Position numbers and translations under genes: made by a program | NCBI GenBank assembly: GCA_042408665.1 | Contig: JBHOQW010000221.1 | Span: 1-47,155, forward strand | Direction of reading: 5' to 3' | DNA length: 47,155 bases | Origin: CAUJGQ01 sp042408665 | GTDB taxonomy: Bacteria > Chloroflexota > Dehalococcoidia > CAUJGQ01 | Notes under the pieces: generated by a model | What the model was told of the DNA's origin: nothing | The model's database searches: none | The model's input: the letters and a program-made list of their open reading frames with translations, nothing else | Part shown: one piece after another, positions 40,679 through 47,155 of the stretch | Layout of the letters: every line of letters starts with the position of its first letter | How positions within the stretch are numbered: the first letter of the stretch is position 1

Positions 40679-42436
40679 ATGTGGCGAACGCAGGCGCACC
40701 GGTTGCTGGTGGGGCTGCTGATCTGGACGGCCGCCGTCGTCCTGGCCTGCGGTGGCGAGAAACCGGAGGCCAAGGGGACCGCCGCCCCCGCCGGAACGGC
40801 CCAGGCGACAGGCTACACCCCGGCGCCGCGTGACCAGCAGCGGTTCGTGGTTAATATGGGCGCGACGCCCGATTTCCTGGACCCGCACAAGTCGCAGTTT
40901 GAACAAGACATCGCCATCGAGCGTCTTCTGTTCCGCGGCCTGTTCTACACGGACGACAAGGGCAACCCGATCCCGGCGGTTGCGGCGGAACTGCCCACAC
41001 AGCAGAACGGCGGCATTTCAGCGGACGGCAAGACGCTGACGATCAAGCTCAAAGACAACCAGAAGTGGAGCGACGGTTCACCGCTCACCGCCAAGGACTT
41101 CGAGTACTCGATCAAGCGTGCGTTTCACCCCAAGCTGGCGAGCCCGTATGCCTCCTTTCTATTTAACATCAAAGGTTCTGAGGAGTACTACAACGCCCTT
41201 GGCTCGGAGAAGAGCCCCAAAAACCCCAGTCAGGATGAACTGAACCGGCTGCGCGACAACATCGGCGTCAAGGCGCTCGACGATAAGACGTTGCAGATCC
41301 AGCTCCAGGAGCCGCAGGGCACGATCTTGGTGCTGCTGGGCCTGTGGGTCATGTACCCGGTAAAGCAGTCGGTGGTGGAAGCCGGCGGCGCCGGACCGGA
41401 GAACACCAAGTGGGCGTCCCCCGGCAAGCTAGTGGGCAACGGGCCGTTCGTGCTCAAAGAGTTCCGCGAGAAGGACCGCATCGTCCTAGAGGCGAACCCC
41501 AACTACACCCTGGAGCCCAAGCCCAAGCTGCAAACGCTCGACGTGCGCCTGATTGAGGACGAAGAGAGCGCCTTCGCCTCGTTCCAGACCGGCGAGCTGG
41601 ACCAGGTGGCTGTGCCGCCGTCCAAGGTACCGGTGGTCGAGTCTGACCCGAACCTCAAAAGGCTGAACATCACCGGGCCGGTGCCACGTACGGGCGGTAT
41701 CGAGTTTAACTTCACGGTCAAGCCGCTCGATAACCGAAATGTGCGGCTGGCGATCGCCAAGGCCATCGACCGGGAGGCGTTCGTGCGCGTGGTCCTGCCC
41801 GGGGTGGGTCAGCCGACACAGTGCTGGCTGGCGCCCGGCACACCCGGGTACGACCCGAACGACTGTACGGCGATCAAGTACGATCCAGCGGAGGCAAAGC
41901 GGCTCCTGGCCCAGGCCGGCTATCCGAACGGGCAGGGGTTCCCGGAGCTCAGCCTGCTGGTGACGAACAGCCCATTGGGGAAGAACATCGGTGAGTTCGT
42001 CCAGAAACAGCTCAAGGACAACCTGAACATTAACATCAGGCTCGAGCTGGTGGACTCGAAGACGCGCTCGTCCCGCTACTCCAACAGCCAGTTCGAGCTG
42101 TTCTACGGGGGATGGCAGGAGGACTACCACGACCCGGAGAACTGGATCCCGGAGCTGTGGGGTACCGGTGGCGGCAACAACCAGTACAAGTACTCCAACC
42201 CGCAGCTTGACGCGCTGATCAAGCAGGCGAAGTTCGAGCTCAACAACGACAAGCGCATCGCCCTTTACAAGCAGATGCATAAACTCCTGATCGACGACGC
42301 CAACGGCGCCTGGCTCGATACCCGCATCCGCAACGCGCTTGTCAAGAGCAAGGTGAAGAACGTGACCCCGAACGGCCAGGACGCCGGCTGGCTGGGCCAG
42401 TTCAATATTGAACGGGTCGAGATCGCTAAAGAGTGA
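40679..42436 (+). CDS. Peptide ABC transporter solute-binding lipoprotein (family 5), copy 1
   Basis: A 585-aa lipoprotein of the OppA/DppA family. Signal peptide ends VVLA before Cys24, then a Lys/Ala/Pro linker. The family-5 signature region follows: DFLDPHKSQFEQDIAIERLLF, KLKDNQKWSDGSPLTAKDFEYS, and VRLAIAKAIDREAFV. It captures oligopeptides or similar solutes outside the membrane and delivers them to the permeases encoded downstream. It is a close paralogue of the next gene, with identical length. A strong 11-bp hairpin follows the stop. Confidence 0.93.
   Translation: MWRTQAHRLLVGLLIWTAAVVLACGGEKPEAKGTAAPAGTAQATGYTPAPRDQQRFVVNMGATPDFLDPHKSQFEQDIAIERLLFRGLFYTDDKGNPIPAVAAELPTQQNGGISADGKTLTIKLKDNQKWSDGSPLTAKDFEYSIKRAFHPKLASPYASFLFNIKGSEEYYNALGSEKSPKNPSQDELNRLRDNIGVKALDDKTLQIQLQEPQGTILVLLGLWVMYPVKQSVVEAGGAGPENTKWASPGKLVGNGPFVLKEFREKDRIVLEANPNYTLEPKPKLQTLDVRLIEDEESAFASFQTGELDQVAVPPSKVPVVESDPNLKRLNITGPVPRTGGIEFNFTVKPLDNRNVRLAIAKAIDREAFVRVVLPGVGQPTQCWLAPGTPGYDPNDCTAIKYDPAEAKRLLAQAGYPNGQGFPELSLLVTNSPLGKNIGEFVQKQLKDNLNINIRLELVDSKTRSSRYSNSQFELFYGGWQEDYHDPENWIPELWGTGGGNNQYKYSNPQLDALIKQAKFELNNDKRIALYKQMHKLLIDDANGAWLDTRIRNALVKSKVKNVTPNGQDAGWLGQFNIERVEIAKE
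40991..41119 (+). repeat. 129-bp tract identical to 43092-43220 (copy 1)
   Basis: Every base matches the corresponding part of the second binding-protein gene, while flanking parts of both genes differ at many synonymous sites. Suggests recent gene conversion. Confidence 0.9.
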
Positions 42437-42441
42437 GCGTG

Positions 42442-42466
42442 GGCGGGGCCCGGAGCGGGCCCCGCC
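42442..42466 (+). terminator. Strong hairpin after binding protein 1
   Basis: A perfect 11-bp stem GGCGGGGCCCG/CGGGCCCCGCC with a 3-nt loop, 5 bp after the stop. No T-tract. It can stop transcription or protect the upstream mRNA. Confidence 0.7.
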
Positions 42467-42487
42467 TGAAGCGCTAATCCTGGAGTA

Positions 42488-42516
42488 CTGACGGGAGGTG
42501 GGGGGAATGATACACT
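42488..42516 (+). promoter_or_regulatory. Promoter for the second binding-protein gene
   Basis: CTGACG (42488-42493), 17 bp, TACACT (42511-42516), with TG one base upstream of the -10. It lies just after the hairpin, so copy 2 has its own start of transcription. Confidence 0.5.
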
Positions 42517-42779
42517 CCGTTTAGCGCTTTCAAGGCCCCTGTCTTTGCAAAGCACGGGCATGTCCCCTGCGCGGCACGACGTGTGGCCCGGGGCGTAGCT
42601 GGTCGGCGTCGAGCGCGCGGGACCGTCCCGAACGGACGCCGGTCCGGTATCGGCGGCGCAGGTTGGGCGAGGGCGGCGGTGAACGGAGCGGCTAGGGGCG
42701 TGCCTGACCCAGACCACGCGGGGGCTTCGCTCGGGCCTGGAGAGGTGAGCACTAGGCACTATGAGGAGGGGTTGCATCG
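42517..42779 (+). other. Leader of the second binding-protein gene
   Basis: About 260 nt with no convincing ORF. GC-rich with small inverted repeats (GGGAC/GTCCC near 42621-42631). Ribosome-binding site GAGGAGGGG at 42763-42771. It does not closely resemble the leader of copy 1. Confidence 0.35.
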
Positions 42780-44537
42780 ATGTGGCCGAACCGCAAAGGG
42801 GGACTGGTCGCGGCGGTGGTGGCGTTCGCCCTCCTGAGCGCTGTCGCGTGCGGCGGTGAGAAGCAGGAGACGCGCGCTACGACCGCGCCGAGCGGCACGC
42901 AGGCGGCGCAGGCCGGCTATACACCCGCGCCGAAGGACCAGCAGGTGCTCCGCGTACCGTATGCGGAGCCGGATTTCCTTGACCCGCACAAGTCGCAGTT
43001 TGCGCAGGACATAGGCATTGAGCGGATGCTCTTCAAGGGCCTTTTTGGCACCGATGAGAAGGGCAACCCGATCCCGGTTGTCGCACGCGAGCTGCCCACA
43101 CAGCAGAACGGCGGCATTTCAGCGGACGGCAAGACGCTGACGATCAAGCTCAAAGACAACCAGAAGTGGAGCGACGGTTCACCGCTCACCGCCAAGGACT
43201 TCGAGTACTCGATCAAGCGTTCCTTCAACCCGAAGCTGGCGAGCCCGTATGCCTCGTTTGCCTTCAACATCGTCGGCGCGGAGGAGTACTACACCGCGCT
43301 GGGCACCAAGGATAAGCCGAAGAACCCTTCCGCCGAGGAACTGAAGCGGCTGCGCGACAACATCGGCGTGCGCGCCGTTGATGACAAGACGCTCGAGATC
43401 AAGCTCAAAGAGCCGCAGGGCACGATCCTGATCATCCTCGGCCTGTGGAACATGTGGCCCGTCAAGCAGTCGGTGGTGGAGGCCGGCGGCGCGGGTGAGG
43501 AGAACACGGCATGGACGAAGCCGGGCACCCTGGTCGGTAACGGGCCGTTCGTTCTCAAGGATCGCAAGGAGAAGGACTCCATCATCTTAGAGGCCAACCC
43601 CAACTACACGCTTGAGCCGAAGCCCAAGCTGCAGCGGATCGAGTACCGCATCATCGAGGACGCCGAGGTTGCCTTCAACGCTTTCCAGACGGGTGAGATC
43701 GACCTGTCGGGCGTGCCGACGTCGAAGATCCCGCTGGTAGAGAGCGACCCAACCCTGAAGAAGCTCAACATCCGCGCCACCGACCCGACCACGTGGGGTG
43801 TGGAGTTCAACCACACCGTCAAGCCGCTGGATAATCGCAACGTTCGTCTGGCGCTGGCCAAGGCCATCGACCGCGATGCGTTTGTGAAGGTCGTGCTCGG
43901 TGGTGTGGGGCAACCCACCCTCTGCTGGCTGCCGCCCGGCACCCCGGGCTACAACGCGGCTGACTGTGAGGTGCAAAAGTTCGACCGCGACGCGGCGAAG
44001 AAGGCGCTGGCGGATGCCGGCTTCCCCAACGGTCAGGGGTTCCCCGAGCTGACGCTGCTCTCCTCCAATACGCAGCGCGGCAAGGATATCGCCGAGTTCC
44101 TCCAGAAGCAGTGGAAGGACGTGCTCGGCATCACCATCAAGATCGAGCTGGTGGATGCCAAGACCCGTTCCTCGCGCTACTCCAACAGTCAGTTTGAACT
44201 GTTCTTCGGCGGCTGGCACGAGGATTACCACGACCCGGAGAACTGGATCCCAGAGCTCTTCGGGACGAATGGTGGGAACAACCAGGCCAAATACTCGAAC
44301 CCTAAGCTCGATGACCTGATCAAGCAGGCCAAATACGAGCAAAACAACGAGAAACGCATCGCGCTCTACCGCGAGATGCATAAGCTCATCGTGGAGGACG
44401 TGGCGCGGGCGAACGTCTACAACCCGATCCGCAACGTCGTGGTTAAGAGCAAAGTGAAGAATCTCGTGGCGAACCCGCAGGATAGCGGTTTCACCGGCGA
44501 GTTTCTCGTCCATCAAATCGAGATTGCCAAGGAATAG
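42780..44537 (+). CDS. Peptide ABC transporter solute-binding lipoprotein (family 5), copy 2
   Basis: A 585-aa paralogue of the preceding lipoprotein. Signal ends SAVA before Cys24; linker is Thr/Ala/Gln-rich. Same family-5 landmarks (FLDPHKSQFAQDIGIERMLF, FEYSIKRSFNPKLASPYASF, VRLALAKAIDRDAFVKV). It carries a 129-bp tract identical in DNA to copy 1. Elsewhere both protein and codons differ, so substrate range may have diverged. It is the binding protein directly upstream of oppB, from which it is separated by a hairpin. Confidence 0.93.
   Translation: MWPNRKGGLVAAVVAFALLSAVACGGEKQETRATTAPSGTQAAQAGYTPAPKDQQVLRVPYAEPDFLDPHKSQFAQDIGIERMLFKGLFGTDEKGNPIPVVARELPTQQNGGISADGKTLTIKLKDNQKWSDGSPLTAKDFEYSIKRSFNPKLASPYASFAFNIVGAEEYYTALGTKDKPKNPSAEELKRLRDNIGVRAVDDKTLEIKLKEPQGTILIILGLWNMWPVKQSVVEAGGAGEENTAWTKPGTLVGNGPFVLKDRKEKDSIILEANPNYTLEPKPKLQRIEYRIIEDAEVAFNAFQTGEIDLSGVPTSKIPLVESDPTLKKLNIRATDPTTWGVEFNHTVKPLDNRNVRLALAKAIDRDAFVKVVLGGVGQPTLCWLPPGTPGYNAADCEVQKFDRDAAKKALADAGFPNGQGFPELTLLSSNTQRGKDIAEFLQKQWKDVLGITIKIELVDAKTRSSRYSNSQFELFFGGWHEDYHDPENWIPELFGTNGGNNQAKYSNPKLDDLIKQAKYEQNNEKRIALYREMHKLIVEDVARANVYNPIRNVVVKSKVKNLVANPQDSGFTGEFLVHQIEIAKE
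43092..43220 (+). repeat. 129-bp tract identical to 40991-41119 (copy 2)
   Basis: Exact match to the first binding-protein gene over 129 bp, in the same reading frame and the same place in the protein. Confidence 0.9.
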
Positions 44538-44542
44538 AGCGA

Positions 44543-44582
44543 GCGTTGGGGTCTCCTCGATCACCAGAGGAGGCCCCAACGC
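44543..44582 (+). promoter_or_regulatory. Hairpin burying the oppB ribosome-binding site
   Basis: A 16-bp stem with one T-G pair: GCGTTGGGG pairs with CCCCAACGC and CTCCTC with GAGGAG around an 8-nt loop. The ribosome-binding site AGGAGG (44568-44573) is in the 3' arm and the stem ends one base before the oppB ATG. It would lower permease translation relative to the binding protein and may stabilise the upstream mRNA. Confidence 0.8.
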
Positions 44583-45530
44583 ATGATGCACTCTATGACC
44601 GCGTACATTGTCCGCCGTGTCTTGTGGATGATTCCGGTCCTGTTCTTCGTGGCCGCGATCACGTTTTTTCTCATGCACCTTGTGCCGGGCGGGCCGTGGG
44701 ACCAGGACCGTAAGCTGCCGCCGAGCGTGATCGAGAACCTTAACCGCGCTTATAACCTAGACAAACCGGTGCCCGTCCAGTTTGCCATCTACATAAAGAA
44801 CCTGCTGCGCGGTGACCTGGGTATCTCCTTCCGCGGTGACCGCAAAGTCTCCGACCGGATCAAAGACGGCTTGCCGATCACGGCCACGCTCGGGGTGGCG
44901 GCCTTCGTTCTGGGCACCACCCTGGGCGTCACGCTGGGCACGCTGGCGGCGCTGCGCCAAAACAGCTGGCTGGACTACCTCACCATGCTGTTGGCCACGG
45001 TGGGTGGCAGTATGCCGAGCTTCGTGGTGGCGACGTTCCTCATCGTGGTGTTTGCGGTCAAGCTGCGTTGGTTTCCCATCATCGGCTGGCGTGAGCCGTG
45101 GCAGATCGTCACCGATCCGCGGGTGGCGGTCATGCCGGTGCTTGCCCTCAGCCTGCGCGAGACGGCGCTGCTCACTCGTCTGACGCGTGCCAGCGTGCTG
45201 GAGGTGGTCCGACAGGACTATATCCGCACGGCGCGGGCCAAGGGCCTGCACGAGCGCACGGTGGTGCTGCGCCACATGATCAAAAACGCCCTCATCCCGA
45301 TCCTGACCCTGCTGGGGCCGCTGCTGGCCGGTCTGGTCACCGGCTCCTTCATCATCGAGTACATTTTCTCGATTCCAGGCATCGGGCGGGCATTTGTGGA
45401 CGCGGTGGTGCAGCGCGACTACGGCATGATCATGGGCACGACGCTGTTCTACGCGGCGCTGGTGGCGGTGGCGAATCTGGTCGTGGACGTGCTGTACGGC
45501 GTGGTCGACCCGCGTATCCGGTACAGCTAG
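44583..45530 (+). CDS. Peptide ABC transporter permease, OppB/DppB type
   Basis: A 315-aa inner-membrane permease with six predicted helices. The N-terminus YIVRRVLWMIPVLFFVAAITF and the ATPase-coupling EAA loop (DYIRTARAKGLHERTVVLRH) are typical of DppB/OppB. Start is ATG 44583; further ATGs follow at 44586 and 44595. The ribosome-binding site is held in the upstream stem. It pairs with the OppC-type permease 13 bp downstream. The ATPases are not in the window. Confidence 0.94.
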   Translation: MMHSMTAYIVRRVLWMIPVLFFVAAITFFLMHLVPGGPWDQDRKLPPSVIENLNRAYNLDKPVPVQFAIYIKNLLRGDLGISFRGDRKVSDRIKDGLPITATLGVAAFVLGTTLGVTLGTLAALRQNSWLDYLTMLLATVGGSMPSFVVATFLIVVFAVKLRWFPIIGWREPWQIVTDPRVAVMPVLALSLRETALLTRLTRASVLEVVRQDYIRTARAKGLHERTVVLRHMIKNALIPILTLLGPLLAGLVTGSFIIEYIFSIPGIGRAFVDAVVQRDYGMIMGTTLFYAALVAVANLVVDVLYGVVDPRIRYS

Positions 45531-45543
45531 ACGGAGCGGTACG

Positions 45544-46461
45544 ATGGCGCAGCTTTCCGCACTGCCCGGTCCGGCGCTCGCGGGCGGGGAACGCATCGGC
45601 CGGCAGCGGTCCCTGTGGGGGATGGCGCTACAGCGGTTGATGAAGAACCGCCTGGCAGTGCTGGGGATGGTGGTGGTGGCCTTATTTGTGGCCGCCTGGA
45701 TCGCCAGCCCCGTGATCCGGCGCTATCACCCGTACGAGTATCAGAACTACAGCGCCCTCAATCAGGGGCCGAGCCGGGCGCACTGGTTCGGCACCGATAA
45801 CCTCGGCCGGGACAACTGGAGCCGGGTGCTGACCGGCATCGGCCTGTCGCTCCAGGTTGGGATCGGGGTGGCGGTGGCTGTGTTCGTCATCGGGGCGTTG
45901 GTGGGCAGCCTGGCGGCGTTGGGTGGCAAGACCACCGACAACCTGTTGATGCGCTTCACCGACATCATGTACGCCTTCCCTGACCTGCTGCTGATCATCC
46001 TCGTCCAGGCGGTGTTCTCCGGGCGCAAGTTCCCACCCCCGATCCTGCAGGTGATCGTGGCTATCAGCGTGGTGGCCTGGGTGACTGTGGCCCGGCTGGT
46101 GCGCGGGCAAATGCTATCCCTGCGCGAGCGAGACTTCGTACAGGCGGCGCGGGCGCTGGGCGCCTCGGAGGGACGCATTGTGTTTCAGCACCTGCTGCCG
46201 AACACGCTCGGCCCGGTGATCGTGGCCATCACCTTCGCCGTGCCGGGGGCGATCTTCGCCGAAGCGGCCCTCTCGTTCATCGGTGTGGGGCTGCCACCGC
46301 CGCAGACCAGCCTCGGGCGGCTGGTGTCCGACGGCCGCGCGTTTGTGCAGGTCAACCCCTCGGTGATCCTGTTCCCGGCCGGCGCCATCGCCCTGCTCAT
46401 GTTGAGCTTCACGTTTATCGGTGATGGGTTGCGCGACGCCCTGGACCCGCGCACTCGCTGA
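45544..46461 (+). CDS. Peptide ABC transporter permease, OppC/DppC type
   Basis: A 305-aa permease. A cytosolic N-terminal arm leads to the first helix, then the periplasmic marker HWFGTDNLGRDNWSRVLTG, and the EAA loop DFVQAARALGASEGRIVFQH. LSFIGVGLPPPQTSLGRL is also diagnostic. Starts at ATG behind CGGAG, 13 bp after oppB, so the two permeases form one unit. A promoter and a third binding-protein gene follow. Confidence 0.94.
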   Translation: MAQLSALPGPALAGGERIGRQRSLWGMALQRLMKNRLAVLGMVVVALFVAAWIASPVIRRYHPYEYQNYSALNQGPSRAHWFGTDNLGRDNWSRVLTGIGLSLQVGIGVAVAVFVIGALVGSLAALGGKTTDNLLMRFTDIMYAFPDLLLIILVQAVFSGRKFPPPILQVIVAISVVAWVTVARLVRGQMLSLRERDFVQAARALGASEGRIVFQHLLPNTLGPVIVAITFAVPGAIFAEAALSFIGVGLPPPQTSLGRLVSDGRAFVQVNPSVILFPAGAIALLMLSFTFIGDGLRDALDPRTR

Positions 46462-46524
46462 AGGGGCCGGTACTAGCGTTGGGGGACAACCCAGGGGCGG
46501 TTTATTTGCCGGTAAGTCGGTTGG

Positions 46525-46554
46525 TTGTCGCCGATCCGGCAGTGGCCTTATACT
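46525..46554 (+). promoter_or_regulatory. Promoter for the third binding-protein gene
   Basis: TTGTCG (46525-46530), 18 bp, TATACT (46549-46554). Five of six -10 bases match. It lies 73 bp upstream of the start codon, so this gene is transcribed separately from the permeases. Confidence 0.55.
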
Positions 46555-46627
46555 GGCGGATGCGCGGCGCGGGCCGGCCGCGTGCAGAGAGGGCGACCAC
46601 CGCGGCCCACGTGAGGAGGGCAGGGAG

Positions 46628-47155
46628 ATGCGTCGAGGCAACGTACGGTCCCTACGCGAGGCGGCCCTGGGCCGGCGACGGTTCGTGGGCGCCGGCTTGT
46701 TCGTGACGGGCGCGGCCGCGCTGGCCGTCGCCTGTGGCGGCAAAGAGGAGCAGCCGGCGGCGAAGGGCACCGCCGCTCCGGCCGGGACCCAGGCCGCCGC
46801 CCAGGCCACCGCCACCACCGCGGCGGCGCAAAAGGCGCGCGGTGGCATCCTGCGCGCCCAGATCCCCAACGTGTTCGACTCCACGGACGTGCATCGGGCG
46901 CTGGGCGACCCGACGTTGTGGACCTCCAACTACGTCTACAACAAGCTGGTCATGTACAAGAACCCGGACACCGGCGAGCTGGAGCCGGACCTGTCCGAAA
47001 AATATGAGGCGGTGGACGCGGCGACCTATATCTTCAGCCTGCGCAAGGGCGTGAAGTGGCATCCCCCCATCAGCCGTGAGTTCACCGCCGAGGATGTGCG
47101 CTGGCACATCGAGCGGCAGGCCGGCGGCAAGCTCAAGGACGGCAGCCCCGGCGGC
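46628..47155 (+). CDS. Solute-binding protein family 5, Tat-type lipoprotein (3' truncated)
   Basis: Open from ATG 46628, behind CAGGGAG, to the window end: 176 residues. The signal contains the twin-arginine run GRRRFVGAG (residues 15-23) and ends AVA before Cys36, so export by Tat and lipidation are likely, unlike copies 1 and 2. An Ala/Thr/Gln linker follows, then family-5 start segments: LWTSNYVYNKLVMYKNPDTGELEPDLSEKYE, FSLRKGVKWH and FTAEDVRWHIERQ. It is more diverged from copies 1 and 2 than those are from each other. The same permeases may serve it. Confidence 0.88.
   Translation, partial: MRRGNVRSLREAALGRRRFVGAGLFVTGAAALAVACGGKEEQPAAKGTAAPAGTQAAAQATATTAAAQKARGGILRAQIPNVFDSTDVHRALGDPTLWTSNYVYNKLVMYKNPDTGELEPDLSEKYEAVDAATYIFSLRKGVKWHPPISREFTAEDVRWHIERQAGGKLKDGSPGG

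Overview
This GC-rich bacterial window carries dense, mostly housekeeping gene content. The lipoprotein style (Cys-Gly-Gly followed by Ala/Thr/Pro-rich linkers), frequent GTG starts, a bifunctional Rel protein and the shape of the complex I locus suggest a member of the Chloroflexota, perhaps Thermomicrobia-like. This is inference: no rRNA or other phylogenetic marker was compared. I saw no tRNA, rRNA, CRISPR array, IS element, prophage or attachment site.

Left part (1-3.5 kb): the tail of an OmpR/PhoB-type response regulator, a helix-hairpin-helix lipoprotein coupled to a small membrane protein, then on the minus strand a PHP-domain phosphoesterase and a two-gene MaoC/hot-dog hydratase pair. 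From 3.5 to 13.4 kb lies a complex I operon, nuoA-C-D-H-J-K-(64-aa soluble protein)-L-M-N, with a good upstream promoter and a closing hairpin. It lacks nuoB, nuoI and nuoE/F/G, so those subunits must be encoded elsewhere or be absent.

The middle (13.4-27 kb) is core information processing: ybeY, then dnaX-ybaB-recR-recO-fmdB on the plus strand. On the minus strand run rsmI, metG, tatD, a polyprenyl diphosphate synthase and a PlsC-like acyltransferase; metG-tatD-polyprenyl synthase are joined by overlapping stop and start codons. guaB follows behind a promoter and a leader of about 445 nt. Next comes a divergent tetR / 14-TM MFS exporter pair with a perfect 18-bp palindrome between their promoters.

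From 28.8 to 40.3 kb: an acyl-CoA dehydrogenase; a minus-strand two-gene unit (small secreted protein plus membrane HD-GYP phosphodiesterase) behind an AT-rich, repeat-containing control region; prfA-prmC divergent from the bifunctional (p)ppGpp enzyme; yifB/comM; a flavin monooxygenase of the acyl-CoA dehydrogenase fold; and a DUF1801 protein.

The right end (40.4-47.2 kb) is a peptide ABC-uptake locus: two paralogous solute-binding lipoproteins sharing a 129-bp identical tract, one permease pair, and a third, Tat-type binding protein cut by the window edge. Strong hairpins separate the first binding-protein gene from the second and the second from the permeases; the last one buries the ribosome-binding site of the first permease gene. 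No ATPase subunit lies in the window.

The least explained items are the secreted-protein/HD-GYP unit with its AT-rich control region, the 64-aa protein inside the complex I operon, and the control architecture of the peptide-transport locus.
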